From Betaproteobacteria bacterium (GTDB taxonomy: Bacteria; Pseudomonadota; Gammaproteobacteria; Burkholderiales; SG8-41), in NCBI GenBank assembly GCA_029863175.1, contig JAOTVX010000007.1, positions 60,866 to 124,865 of the forward strand: DNA of 64,000 nt, written 5' to 3'. Below are positions 37,741 to 49,550 of this stretch, one piece after another. The notes beneath the pieces were generated by a model. It had not been told where the DNA came from. It saw only the letters and a program-made list of their open reading frames with translations, and did no database searches. The stretch's first letter is position 1, and each line of letters starts with the position of its first letter. A program made the position numbers and the translations under genes.

Positions 37741-38997
37741 TTAGGTTCTGATCTGGCCATCGCCGAAGACGACCCACTTGAGCGACGTCAGGCCCTCCAG
37801 CCCGACCGGGCCACGCGCATGCAGCTTGTCGGTGGAGATGCCGACTTCCGCGCCGAGTCCGTACTCATAGCCGTCGGCGAAACGAGTCGAGGCGTTCACC
37901 ATCACCGAGCTCGAGTCCACCTCGCGCAGGAAACGCTGCGCGCGCGCGCCGTCTTCCGTGATGATCGCGTCAGTATGCTGTGAGCCGTAAGTCGCGACAT
38001 GCTCGATCGCCTCGTCGAGATCCCTCACCACCCGTACTGCGAGAATCGGGCCGAGGTACTCGGTGTACCAGTCCTCCTCCGTCGCCGGCTTCATCTGGGG
38101 AACGATGCGGCGGGCCGCTTCGTCGCCGCGCAGCTCGATGCCCTTTTCGAGATAGATCTTGCACAGCGGGGGCAGCACCTTCCCGGCAATACCCTGCGCC
38201 ACGAGCAGCGTTTCCATCGTGTTGCAGGTGCCGAGTCGCTGGGTCTTCGCATTGTCCGCCACCCGGATAGCTTTCCCGAGTTCGGCGCGGTCGTCGATGT
38301 AGGTATGGCAGACACCGTGCAAGTGCTTGATCATGGGTATGCGCGAGTCGCGCATCAACCGCTCGATGAGGCTCTTGCCGCCGCGTGGCACCACGACGTC
38401 CACGTATTCCTGCATGGTGATGAGCTCGCCGACTGCCGCGCGGTCGGTGGTCTCGATCACCTGCACGACAGTCTCCGGCAGGCCCGCAGTGGCCAGCCCG
38501 GCATGCACGCACGCAGCGATGGCCTGGTTGGAATGAATCGCTTCCGAGCCGCCGCGCAGGATCGCGGCGTTGCCGGACTTCACGCATAGCCCCGCGGCGT
38601 CCGCCGTCACGTTCGGCCGCGACTCGTAGATGATGGCCACAACTCCAAGAGGCACCCGCATCTGCCCCACCTTGATGCCGGAGGGCCGCTCCCGTAGCGA
38701 GATGATCTCCCCGACCGGGTCTGCGAGCGCTGCAATCTGGCGCAAACCGTCGGCCATGGCGGCTATGACCTTCGGGCTGAGTGTCAGGCGGTCGATCATG
38801 GCCGCATCGAGCTTTTGCCGCCGGGCCTCCGACAGGTCGCGCGCGTTCGCCTCGAGCAGGCGCTGCGCGTCGCGCTCGATCGCCGCTGCCATCTCAGTGA
38901 GGGCACGGTTCTTGGTGGCAGTGTCCGCCTTGGCGATCACGCGTGCTGCTATACGCGCCTGCCGGCCGACGCCGTGAATGTAGGTCTGGACATCCAT
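37741..38997 (-). CDS. proA: Gamma-glutamyl phosphate reductase
   Basis: Reduces gamma-glutamyl phosphate to the semialdehyde in proline synthesis. The 418-residue aldehyde-dehydrogenase fold protein has the catalytic Cys in [14 protein letters not shown], an NADPH-binding region [19 protein letters not shown], and the late [20 protein letters not shown]. It begins 24 nt after holA ends, with a small palindrome (CCCGCTGCGCAGCGGG) in that gap. The order holA-proA on one strand suggests co-transcription. Confidence 0.97.
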   Translation of the reverse strand: MDVQTYIHGVGRQARIAARVIAKADTATKNRALTEMAAAIERDAQRLLEANARDLSEARRQKLDAAMIDRLTLSPKVIAAMADGLRQIAALADPVGEIISLRERPSGIKVGQMRVPLGVVAIIYESRPNVTADAAGLCVKSGNAAILRGGSEAIHSNQAIAACVHAGLATAGLPETVVQVIETTDRAAVGELITMQEYVDVVVPRGGKSLIERLMRDSRIPMIKHLHGVCHTYIDDRAELGKAIRVADNAKTQRLGTCNTMETLLVAQGIAGKVLPPLCKIYLEKGIELRGDEAARRIVPQMKPATEEDWYTEYLGPILAVRVVRDLDEAIEHVATYGSQHTDAIITEDGARAQRFLREVDSSSVMVNASTRFADGYEYGLGAEVGISTDKLHARGPVGLEGLTSLKWVVFGDGQIRT

Positions 38998-39021
38998 ATC
39001 AGAACCCCGCTGCGCAGCGGG

Positions 39022-40110
39022 TCAGAACAGGGCCGGCTGGCTTCGTTCCGCAGCCTGCGAGGCTGCGGGCATTTTACCCCGTTTCTGCGGAGGTCTGGCG
39101 GGCGCGCTGATCGCGAAACGCAGCGCGAGTTGAAGCAGTTCGTCCCACACGTCGCCGCGGATCAGCCCCTTCACCATACGGTCTGCGCGCGCAGCATGCA
39201 GGAGCGCCGCCTCGACCTGGTCGCGCGTGAAGCGCCGGTGGTGCCGTTGCATCAGCTGCTGATGAGCATTGCCCCAGACCCTGGCATCGCGCCACAGTTG
39301 CGGCGGCGTTCGCCCGGCGCCCACGCCCTCGAGCACGCGCCCGATGGCGCGTATTTCCTCGGCGATCGCCCACAGCACGAGTGGCGGCGCAACGCCCTCG
39401 CCGCGCAATCCGTCGAGCATCCGCGCGAGATGCAGCACGTCGCCTTCGAGGAGGGCTTCCCCGAGGTTAAAGACGTCGTAGCGCGCGACATCGATCACCG
39501 CCTCGCGGGCTTGCTCATAGGCGATCTTTCCCGCGGGGAACAGCAGGGCAAGTTTCTGGATTTCCTGATGGGCTGCGAGCAGATTGCCCTCAACCCGGTC
39601 GGCGATGAACTCGAGCGTTTCCCTGTCGGCTTCCTGCTTCTGGGCTCCGAGTCTGCCCGCGAGCCAGTCGGGAAGCGCCTTGCGCGTGACGGCCTTTGCC
39701 TCGATTACCACACCCGCGCGGTCGAGCGCCTCGAACCAGCCCGCCTTCTGTGCCCGCCAGTCGAGGCCGGGCAGGCACACCAGCGTCACAGTGTCGGGTG
39801 GCGGCCTTTCGCAGTAGCGCTGGATCGCCTCGCCGCCCGCGGAGCCGGGCTTGCCGGTCGGGATGCGCAGCTCGAGCAGCTTGCGCGCGGCAAACAGCGA
39901 CTGCACACTCCCGGAAAAGGCGAGCTCATTCCACTTGAATCCGGAATCGGCGCTGAGAACGGCGCGCTCGCTATAGCCCTCGCCACGGGCGCGCGCGCGA
40001 ATACGGTCCATCGCCTCGAGCGCGAGCAGCGTCTCATCGCCGAAGACCGTGTAGAGCGGTCTCAGCTCGTGGCCAAGGTGCTGCTGCAGCTGCTCAGTCG
40101 AGACGCGCAT
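39022..40110 (-). CDS. holA: DNA polymerase III delta subunit
   Basis: Opens the beta clamp in the clamp-loader complex. The 362-residue protein has the delta opening LGHELRPLYTVFGDETLLALEAMDRIR, the AAA-like core (KLLELRIPTGKPGSAGGEAI, VTLVCLPGLDW), and helical C-terminal domains (ALLHAARADRMVKGLIRGDVWDELLQLAL). As usual for delta it lacks a working Walker A. Upstream on the strand is lptE, then leuS, the conserved order leuS-lptE-holA of beta- and gammaproteobacteria. Confidence 0.95.
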   Translation of the reverse strand: MRVSTEQLQQHLGHELRPLYTVFGDETLLALEAMDRIRARARGEGYSERAVLSADSGFKWNELAFSGSVQSLFAARKLLELRIPTGKPGSAGGEAIQRYCERPPPDTVTLVCLPGLDWRAQKAGWFEALDRAGVVIEAKAVTRKALPDWLAGRLGAQKQEADRETLEFIADRVEGNLLAAHQEIQKLALLFPAGKIAYEQAREAVIDVARYDVFNLGEALLEGDVLHLARMLDGLRGEGVAPPLVLWAIAEEIRAIGRVLEGVGAGRTPPQLWRDARVWGNAHQQLMQRHHRRFTRDQVEAALLHAARADRMVKGLIRGDVWDELLQLALRFAISAPARPPQKRGKMPAASQAAERSQPALF

Positions 40111-40683
40111 TTACCGGTGAATGGTAAAGGGTATGTGGCGAATCGTAAACATCCCGGGCGGCGCAACGGGTGCGCACATCGACATTCTCGAATCACCGAT
40201 CACCATTCACGGTCGCTAGGACTGCAGCTTCGTGGCCTGTAGCCGGCGCAGGAGCTGCTGCACCGCGTCGCTGCGCATGCCGCGGTAGAGATGGGCCTCC
40301 TCGTGCCCCTTCGCTAACTCCTGCTGATCATTGAATGTAACAGCCTGCCGCAGCACGATCTCGCTGCTCGGAATGTGCTCGCGGTTCATCTTGTCGGTCA
40401 GGCGGAACGAAACCCGGTAGCGCAGCAGGAACTCACTGACGCGCCCGCCGCCGGTCAACGAGAGGATCGTCTTTTCCTGCAGCTCGTTGAGAATTTGAAG
40501 CACCACTTCCGCCTCCTCAGGGCTCTCAGTGACACGCGTGCTGGTCCCGGCTTCGATGGCGCGCTTGAGCTGAAGCGCGAACGGCGACGTCGAGGATGCC
40601 TGCAGGTACAGCGTCTTGAAGGGCAGCTGCCCGGTGCCGCGGAGCTGGAAGCCACATGCTGAAAGCAGCAGGGCTGCTGTCAG

Positions 40684-43598
<2,915 letters not shown>

Positions 43599-43760
43599 AC
43601 CGCATCCGCTCTCTGCACTGCCGCCGTTGGGGACTGAGGATTGGGGAATGGTCAGAGCGTCGAGCGCGCGGCGCCATTTGCCTTTTTTTGGGCCTGTGCA
43701 ACGTGCTGCGCGACGGGGTGCCTCCACTGCTCTATAATCGGCGCTGGATTTTCAGCGCCG

Positions 43761-46058
43761 ATGTCCCCAGGCTTTCTTTCCGGTCTCAACGAACCACAGC
43801 TCGAAGCGGTCACCCTGCCGCACCAGTCGGCGCTCGTGCTCGCCGGCGCCGGCAGCGGTAAGACGCGCGTGCTTACGACGCGGGCGGCCTGGCTGATCCA
43901 GACCGGGCAGGTGAGTCCGATGGGTCTCATGGCGGTGACGTTCACCAACAAGGCCGCCAAGGAGATGCTCACGCGCATTTCCGCGATGCTGCCGATCAAC
44001 ACGCGCGGCATGTGGGTCGGCACGTTCCATGGGTTGTGCAACCGGATGCTGCGCGCGCATTACCGCGAGGCGGGCTTGCCGCAGCTCTTCCAGATCCTTG
44101 ATACCCAGGACCAGCTCTCCCTCGTCAAGCGCCTGCTGAAAAACCTCAACGCCGACGAGGAACGTTTCCCGCCGCGCCGGGTGCAGTGGTTCATAGCCGC
44201 GAGCAAGGAGGAAGGGTTGCGCGCGCCGGAGGTCGAGGTGCACGATGAGTTTACGCGGCGCATGAAGGACATTTACGCCGCCTACGAGGAGCAGTGCCAG
44301 CGCGAGGGCGTGGTCGATTTCGCGGAGCTCTTGCTGCGCTCGTACGAGCTGCTCTCGCGCAACGAGGCGCTGCGTAGCCATTACGAGGCCCGTTTCGAGC
44401 ATATCCTGGTTGACGAATTCCAGGATACCAACCGGCTGCAGTACCGCTGGCTGAAACGCCTCGCGGGAGCGCGCAACGCCATCTTCGCCGTGGGCGATGA
44501 CGACCAGTCGATTTATGCGTTCCGCGGAGCTTCCGCCGCGAACATGCAGGACCTTCAGCGTGATTTTGCCATCGAGCGCGTGATCAAGCTCGAGCAGAAT
44601 TACCGTTCGCACGGGCACATCCTGGATGCGGCGAACGCCCTCATCAGCCAAAACCGTAAACGTCTGGGCAAGAATCTCTGGACATCCGAGGCCAAGGGGG
44701 AACCGCTGCGGGTCCTCGACGCGCTGACCGATCTGGAGGAGGCGGCCTTCATCGTGGAAGAGGTGCACGCCCTGCGCGCCGACGGAGTCGCCCTCGACGA
44801 CATCGCAGTCCTCTACCGCTCCAATGCGCAGTCCCGGGTGATCGAGCATTCGCTGTTCAAGGCGGGCCTGCCGTATCGGGTCTACGGGGGGCTGCGCTTT
44901 TTCGAGCGCCAGGAGATCAAGCACGCGCTCGCGTATCTCAGGCTCGTGGCTAATCCGGACGACGACGGCGCCCTTATGCGCGTCATCAACTTTCCCACAC
45001 GCGGAATCGGCAGCCGCTCGCTCGAGCAGTTGCAGGACACCGCCAAGGAGCGCGGAACCAGTTTGTGGGGGGGCGCGCTCCTTAAGGCGGAAGGCGGAAG
45101 GCAGAAGGCAGAAGAAGGAAGCAACACCGAGACCTCGTCAGTCGTCAGTCGCCAGTCGTCAGTCGGCAAGGGCATTCCGGCCTTTGTTACCCTGATCGAG
45201 CGGATGCGGGAGGCAACAAGCGGATTGCCTTTGCCTGAGGCGATCGAGCATGTCGTCGAGGCAAGCGGCCTGCAGGCGCATTACCGGGCGGAAAAGGAGG
45301 GCGCGGACCGCCTCGAGAACCTGTCCGAGCTGATCAACGCGGCGACAATCTTCGTCGCCGAGCGCGACGTGCAGCCGGCCGGCGAGGCGGCCGGCGCGGA
45401 CGAGCCCGACGAGCTAACCGCGTTTCTCGCCCATGCCGCGCTGGAAGCGGGTGAACACCAGGCGCAGGCGGGAGCGCAGGCGCTACAGCTGATGACGGTG
45501 CATTCGGCGAAAGGTCTCGAGTTCCACAGCGTCTTCATCAGTGGCCTGGAGGAAGGGCTGTTCCCGCACGAGAACAGCCTGACGGAGGCCGATGGCATCG
45601 AGGAAGAACGCCGGCTCATGTACGTCGCGCTCACCCGCGGGCGGCGCAGGCTGTACCTCTCGCTCGCGCAGAGCCGCATGCTGCACGGGCAGACGCGCTA
45701 CAACATCGCCTCGCGTTTCTTCCAGGAGATTCCCGAGGCGCTGATGCGTCGCAGCAGCCCCAGGTTCAACGTTCAAGGTTCAACGTTCAAGGTTCAACGT
45801 TCAAGGTTCAGTGGTCCGGGGTTACAGTCGAGGGCCGAAGGACCAGAGATTTCAGCCTTGAACTTGGAACCCGGAACCTTGAACGGTCAACGCGCCACGC
45901 AGTGGCGCGTGGGGCAAAACGTCGTACATCCCGCGTTCGGCACGGGTGTCATTGTCAACGCGGAAGGGCGTGGGGTGGACGCGCGCGTCCAGGTCAACTT
46001 CCGCAGCGGCGGGCTGAAGTGGCTGATGCTGGAATACGCCCGGCTGGCCCCGGCCTGA
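43761..46058 (+). CDS. UvrD/Rep-family SF1 DNA helicase
   Basis: 3'-5' helicase, 765 residues from the ATG at 43761. Walker A is GAGSGKTRVLTT, Walker B is HILVDEFQDTN, motif III is VGDDDQSIYAFRGA, motif IV region is LEQNYRSH, and motif V/VI parts are TVHSAKGLEFHSVFISG and RLMYVALTRGRRRLYLS. It ends in the UvrD C-terminal domain (GQNVVHPAFGTGVIV). Two repeat-coded insertions, at residues about 441-470 and 666-711, interrupt the usual sequence in frame. UvrD, Rep and PcrA labels are hard to separate here, so no symbol is given. Confidence 0.95.
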   Translation: MSPGFLSGLNEPQLEAVTLPHQSALVLAGAGSGKTRVLTTRAAWLIQTGQVSPMGLMAVTFTNKAAKEMLTRISAMLPINTRGMWVGTFHGLCNRMLRAHYREAGLPQLFQILDTQDQLSLVKRLLKNLNADEERFPPRRVQWFIAASKEEGLRAPEVEVHDEFTRRMKDIYAAYEEQCQREGVVDFAELLLRSYELLSRNEALRSHYEARFEHILVDEFQDTNRLQYRWLKRLAGARNAIFAVGDDDQSIYAFRGASAANMQDLQRDFAIERVIKLEQNYRSHGHILDAANALISQNRKRLGKNLWTSEAKGEPLRVLDALTDLEEAAFIVEEVHALRADGVALDDIAVLYRSNAQSRVIEHSLFKAGLPYRVYGGLRFFERQEIKHALAYLRLVANPDDDGALMRVINFPTRGIGSRSLEQLQDTAKERGTSLWGGALLKAEGGRQKAEEGSNTETSSVVSRQSSVGKGIPAFVTLIERMREATSGLPLPEAIEHVVEASGLQAHYRAEKEGADRLENLSELINAATIFVAERDVQPAGEAAGADEPDELTAFLAHAALEAGEHQAQAGAQALQLMTVHSAKGLEFHSVFISGLEEGLFPHENSLTEADGIEEERRLMYVALTRGRRRLYLSLAQSRMLHGQTRYNIASRFFQEIPEALMRRSSPRFNVQGSTFKVQRSRFSGPGLQSRAEGPEISALNLEPGTLNGQRATQWRVGQNVVHPAFGTGVIVNAEGRGVDARVQVNFRSGGLKWLMLEYARLAPA
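45083..45170. repeat. In-frame 7-nt repeats inside the helicase gene, first block
   Basis: AAGGCGGAAGGCGGAAGGCA runs of AAGGCRG heptamers are followed by GTCAGTCGTCAGTCGCCAGT runs of GTCAGTC/GCCAGTC. They encode LLKAEGGRQKAEEGSN and SSVVSRQSSVGKG, low-complexity residues placed between conserved helicase segments. Confidence 0.85.
45757..45895. repeat. In-frame GTTCAAG/GGAACCC repeats inside the helicase gene, second block
   Basis: Five or six GTTCAASGTTCAA-type units (45764-45810) and an inverted AACTTGGAACCCGGAACC block (45859-45881) flank a unique core. They encode PRFNVQGSTFKVQRSRF and LNLEPGTLN between the helicase core and its C-terminal domain. Confidence 0.85.
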
Positions 46059-46126
46059 CGCCTGGGTCACGCCGAACCGCAGATGGCAGGCAACCGGCGC
46101 GGGTCCAAAAAATCGAAGAACAGCAT

Positions 46127-46170
46127 TTGAACGCCGATCAACGCCGATCAATATCCGTATTGGTCTGCGG
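46127..46170. repeat. AACGCCGATCAACGCCGATC repeat at the helicase 3' side
   Basis: Two direct AACGCCGATC units followed by an inverted TGGTCTGCGGTT unit fill the convergent gap between the helicase and the BPSS1780-type gene. Confidence 0.55.
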
Positions 46171-46171
46171 T

Positions 46172-46936
46172 TCAATCCGGCTTACTGGCAGACGGCGCTG
46201 CCACGTAGATGTCCTTGTAGCTCGCGTAGATCGAAGGCACGAAAACCGGCGCGATCAGCCACAGGCCGACATCGTAGAGCCCGAGTTGGAGGCCAAACGG
46301 CACCAGCACGACCAGTGCTGCGAGGACAACGAGCCCGTAGATTGACAGCGGCAGGATGTTCCGCAGGCAGGCCACGAAGCTGGACTTGAGCGCCGGCAAC
46401 GGTTTCACGTCGTGGAAGAAAGTCAGCAGCGGCGCGAACCACAGCGCCATCAACAACGGCAGCGACAAGACCGCGGCGACGAGCGCGGCCCGGGTGACCG
46501 AGACTGCGGCCGCCTGCATCTGCTCGGCCTGCTCTGGCGCAAGGGGGGCGTTCTTGGCGAGCGTCCCGGCGATCGTGGTAAAGGCATCGCCGCCGATGTG
46601 CGCCACGATCATGAGGATCAAGAGGTTGCCCACCAGGTAGATGCCGCCGAGCGTAACGAGGTGCGCGGCATTCTTCCGAAAGCCGCTCAGGAGGTGGGCG
46701 AACTCCAGCCGGTCGCCTTCCGCCAGCGCCCTGCAGCCGTCCATGAGCCCGGCGAGAAACACCGGCATCAGCAGTACGGCGAGCAGCGCCAGTATCGGTA
46801 TATAGTTCAATACCTTCATCGCGATGAACAGCGCGACGAGCACGCCAACCCATTGTGCGGGGCTTCTGAGAAAAAGCCGCGTGCCGGCAATGATCCAGGC
46901 CCAGCCGTGGGCCGCGGCTACGCTACGGGCTTCCAT
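46172..46936 (-). CDS. BPSS1780-family membrane protein
   Basis: 254-residue integral membrane protein with six or so hydrophobic segments (ALFIAMKVLNYIPILALLAVLLMPVFL, LVTLGGIYLVGNLLILMIVA and others). The opening ARSVAAAHGWAWIIAGTRLFLRSP is characteristic of this mostly betaproteobacterial family of unknown function. It follows thrB on the same strand after 77 nt, an arrangement that recurs in the class. Confidence 0.85.
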   Translation of the reverse strand: MEARSVAAAHGWAWIIAGTRLFLRSPAQWVGVLVALFIAMKVLNYIPILALLAVLLMPVFLAGLMDGCRALAEGDRLEFAHLLSGFRKNAAHLVTLGGIYLVGNLLILMIVAHIGGDAFTTIAGTLAKNAPLAPEQAEQMQAAAVSVTRAALVAAVLSLPLLMALWFAPLLTFFHDVKPLPALKSSFVACLRNILPLSIYGLVVLAALVVLVPFGLQLGLYDVGLWLIAPVFVPSIYASYKDIYVAAPSASKPD

Positions 46937-47013
46937 GGCCGAAACGTGGCAGTGGGGGAACCCGAGGGCGCGGGCAGGCCGGTGCGATACCTCATCGGCC
47001 GATTATAGGGGCT

Positions 47014-47961
47014 CTAGGCAAGCTGAGGCAGTTCGCGCTCACGCGCGACGTGGCTTGAGAGAATGCGGCGGAAATGGTTGGGATCCTTGGCGTGCGTGAG
47101 CTCACCGGGGCGCGGCAGGTAGAAGTCATAGAGCCGCGACACCCAGAAGCGCAGCGCGGCCGCGCGCAGCATTACCGGCCACGCCTCGCGCTCGATCGCA
47201 GTGAAAGGACGGACGCGGCGATACGTCTTGAGCAACGCCTGGGTGCGTAACCGGTCCAGCGTGCCGCCCGCTTCGACGCACCAGTCGTTTACGGCGATCG
47301 CCACATCGTAGAGCAGCCGGTCGGTGCAGGCGAAATAGAAATCGATAACACCGGAGATGCGGCCGTCCTCCCACAGCACGTTATCGCGGAAGAGATCGGC
47401 GTGGATTGCGCCTGGCGGCAGATCCTCGAAACGATAGAGGGACTGGAACCGGACCTCTTCCGTGAGCAGCGCCGCGTCCTCGTGTCCGAGGAAAGGCAGC
47501 ACTTCGGGCATCATGGCTTTCCACCAGCGGGGTCCTCGCGGATTGTCCATTTTGCTCTCGTACGAGATCCCGGCGCGATGGATGTCAGCGAGCACCGCTC
47601 CGACCTGGGCGCAGCGGTCGCCATTGGACTCGGTCAGGTCGCTGCCCGCAAGGAATCGCACCAGAGCGGCCGGCTTGCCATTGAGCTTGCCGAGGAAGCC
47701 CCCGCTGCAGTCGCGGACCGGCTTTGCGCTTGGGACGCCACGGTCCGCGAGGTGGTCCATCAGGCCGAGGTAGAACGGCAGCTCGTCGGTCTTCAGCTTC
47801 TCGAACAGGGTGAGAACGAACCGGCCCTGGCTGGTCGTCACGAAGTAGTTGGTGTTCTCGATGCCGGCGGCGATGCCCTCGAGTGATACGAGCGTGCCGA
47901 TGGCGTAGCGTTCGAGCCAGACGCTGAGCTCATCCGCCGTTACAGTGGTGAAGACCGACAT
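47014..47961 (-). CDS. thrB: Homoserine kinase, APH-fold type
   Basis: Phosphorylates homoserine for threonine synthesis. This is the aminoglycoside-phosphotransferase-like ThrB of beta- and some other proteobacteria, not the GHMP type. The 315-residue protein opens MSVFTTVTADELSVWLERY and has EGIAAGIENTNYFVTT, the catalytic loop PPGAIHADLFRDNVLW, and GVIDFYFACTD for metal binding. The ATG at 47961 replaces a longer frame whose extra residues are encoded in GTGAATGGTAAACGGTGAAC repeat sequence. Confidence 0.94.
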   Translation of the reverse strand: MSVFTTVTADELSVWLERYAIGTLVSLEGIAAGIENTNYFVTTSQGRFVLTLFEKLKTDELPFYLGLMDHLADRGVPSAKPVRDCSGGFLGKLNGKPAALVRFLAGSDLTESNGDRCAQVGAVLADIHRAGISYESKMDNPRGPRWWKAMMPEVLPFLGHEDAALLTEEVRFQSLYRFEDLPPGAIHADLFRDNVLWEDGRISGVIDFYFACTDRLLYDVAIAVNDWCVEAGGTLDRLRTQALLKTYRRVRPFTAIEREAWPVMLRAAALRFWVSRLYDFYLPRPGELTHAKDPNHFRRILSSHVARERELPQLA

Positions 47962-48046
47962 GCCAGTGAATGGTAAACGGTGAACGCGAAAACGCAAAAG
48001 CCCCCGTCCGGGAGCTTACCGCCGGCATTCGTCTGGTGGCACGCCT

Positions 48047-48254
48047 AGGAGTTTGTCGGACTTAGCTCCGACAAACTCCTTATGCAAAACCGCCTGCACG
48101 AAAATCGAGGCAAGAAGCAATGAAAACTTCATTTCGAGCCGGCTCGTCCGGCCTTTGCAGGCCAATAAGGGTCGCTATCCGGGCTTTCATTCGAAATCCG
48201 CAGGCGGTTTTGCTGTTAGCAGCCTGTCCGACACCTAAGTCCGACAGGCTGCTA
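48047..48254. mobile_element. 208-bp nested-palindrome element (MITE- or REP-cluster-like)
   Basis: At the left end AGGAGTTTGTCGGA forms a 14-bp-arm hairpin (48047-48080). At the right end TAGCAGCCTGTC forms a 12-bp-arm hairpin (48217-48254). Between them GCAAAACCGCCTGC (48084-48097) is exactly inverted at 48200-48213 around a unique core of about 100 bp. The left hairpin recurs at 52732-52765 and 59558-59591. It contains no gene. The right tip supplies the stop codon of the DUF2782 gene, which suggests insertion at that gene's end. Confidence 0.7.
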
Positions 48255-48599
48255 GAAGGTGAAAAGCACCCACATCGGCGGCCTGATGTCGGTGCTCAGG
48301 CTGTCCTGGCGGTGAAAGACGCCGTCGCCCTGACGGTCGATGAGGTAGTACGGCGTGCCGTGAGGCGGCGTGACCTTGACCATGTAGAGCTGGCCGTTGA
48401 TGCGGAACTCCTCGACCGTGTCTTCTCCGCGTTTCAGGATCGTCACTTGCGGCTCGAGCGCGGGATCCGGCTCGTAGCCAGGCGGCGGCGGGGGCGGCTC
48501 GGGCAGCGGCTGCAATACCGGCGGCTTGCCGTCGGTTTGTGCGAATACTGGCAGCGCGATTGCAAGGAGCAGCGCAGCGATGAGCGGGCGCAGGGACAT
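48252..48599 (-). CDS. Secreted DUF2782-domain protein
   Basis: 115-residue protein with a signal peptide (PLIAALLLAIALPVFA), a Pro-rich stretch (LPEPPPPPPGYEP) and the DUF2782 domain (QVTILKRGEDTVEEFRINGQ, LYMVKVTPPHGTPYYLIDRQ). Function unknown; in betaproteobacteria the gene is typically next to polA and thrB, as here. Its TAG stop coincides with the tip of the neighbouring palindromic element. Confidence 0.88.
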   Translation of the reverse strand: MSLRPLIAALLLAIALPVFAQTDGKPPVLQPLPEPPPPPPGYEPDPALEPQVTILKRGEDTVEEFRINGQLYMVKVTPPHGTPYYLIDRQGDGVFHRQDSLSTDIRPPMWVLFTF

Positions 48600-48710
48600 G
48601 AATCAGACTCTTTAGTAATTATGGGGCCTTCCCTACTGGTTTTAAAGATTTCAACGCCAAACGCTGGTGCAAGCGCACCGCACTGTCGCGTTTTCACCCA
48701 AGACGCCGGC

Positions 48711-49439
48711 TTACAGATTGAGAAGTATTTCACGCTCCCGGGCCGAGGGCTCGAAGCCACGCTTCTCGTAGTAGCTGAAGATCGCGTCCACCACGGCCTG
48801 CGGCTCGTCGTGGATCTGGATGAGATCGAGATCCTTGGGGTCGATCATGCCCTCGACCACCAGCGCTTGGCGGAACCAGTCGATCATCCCGCGCCAGAAA
48901 GGCGCATGCACCAGGATGATCGGCATCCTGCGGGTCTTGCCGGTCTGCACCAAGGTGAGCGCTTCCATCAACTCGTCGAGCGTGCCAAAACCGCCCGGCA
49001 TCACGACCCACGCCGTGGCGAATTTGACGAACATGACTTTGCGCGCAAAGAAGTGGCGGAAAGTCTGGCTGATGTCCTGGTAGGGGTTGCCCTGCTGCTC
49101 GTGCGGCAGCTGGATGTTGAGGCCCACGCTCGGGCTGCGGCCGAAATAAGCGCCCTTGTTCGCGGCCTCCATGACACCCGGTCCGCCGCCCGAGATCACG
49201 CTGAAGCCGGCGTCCGAAAGTCGCCGCGCGATCGCTTCGGCCAATAGGTAATACGGGTGATCGGGCCGTGATCGGGCGCTCCCGAAGATGCTGACCGCCG
49301 GGCGGATGGCGCTCAGGCGCTCCGTCGCCTCGACGAATTCTGACATAATGCCGAAAACCCGCCACGACTCGCGCGCCGACCAACGCCGCTCCGCGAGTTC
49401 GGGGGAAATCGCTTTTGTTAGCTTGTCTTTCTCAGTCAT
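48711..49439 (-). CDS. LOG-family protein (TIGR00730 Rossmann type)
   Basis: 242-residue nucleotide 5'-monophosphate phosphoribohydrolase-like protein. Both family signatures are intact: SGGGPGVMEAANKGA and VMPGGFGTLDELMEAL. The extra N-terminal region (about 45 residues before AIRPAVSIFGSAR) matches the longer bacterial subgroup. Substrate in vivo is uncertain; homologues release base from AMP-type nucleotides or from cytokinin nucleotides. It is divergent from polA. Confidence 0.92.
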   Translation of the reverse strand: MTEKDKLTKAISPELAERRWSARESWRVFGIMSEFVEATERLSAIRPAVSIFGSARSRPDHPYYLLAEAIARRLSDAGFSVISGGGPGVMEAANKGAYFGRSPSVGLNIQLPHEQQGNPYQDISQTFRHFFARKVMFVKFATAWVVMPGGFGTLDELMEALTLVQTGKTRRMPIILVHAPFWRGMIDWFRQALVVEGMIDPKDLDLIQIHDEPQAVVDAIFSYYEKRGFEPSAREREILLNL

Positions 49440-49445
49440 CTGAGC

Positions 49446-49550
49446 ACCCGTTAATCGTGAATGGTTAATCGTGAGTCGTGAGCCGGCGATTGCGAAGTGC
49501 AGCGGGTGGAGGACAATTCGCGATTTACGATTGACGATTCACGCGCAACG
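49446..49550. repeat. TTAATCGTGAATGG / GATTTACGATTGACG repeats between the LOG gene and polA
   Basis: GTTAATCGTGAATGGTTAAT and GTGAGTCGTGAG on the left, and CGATTTACGATTGACGATTC on the right, form two oppositely oriented 7-nt-period blocks. The second ends four bases before the polA ATG and no ribosome site is apparent. Confidence 0.65.
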
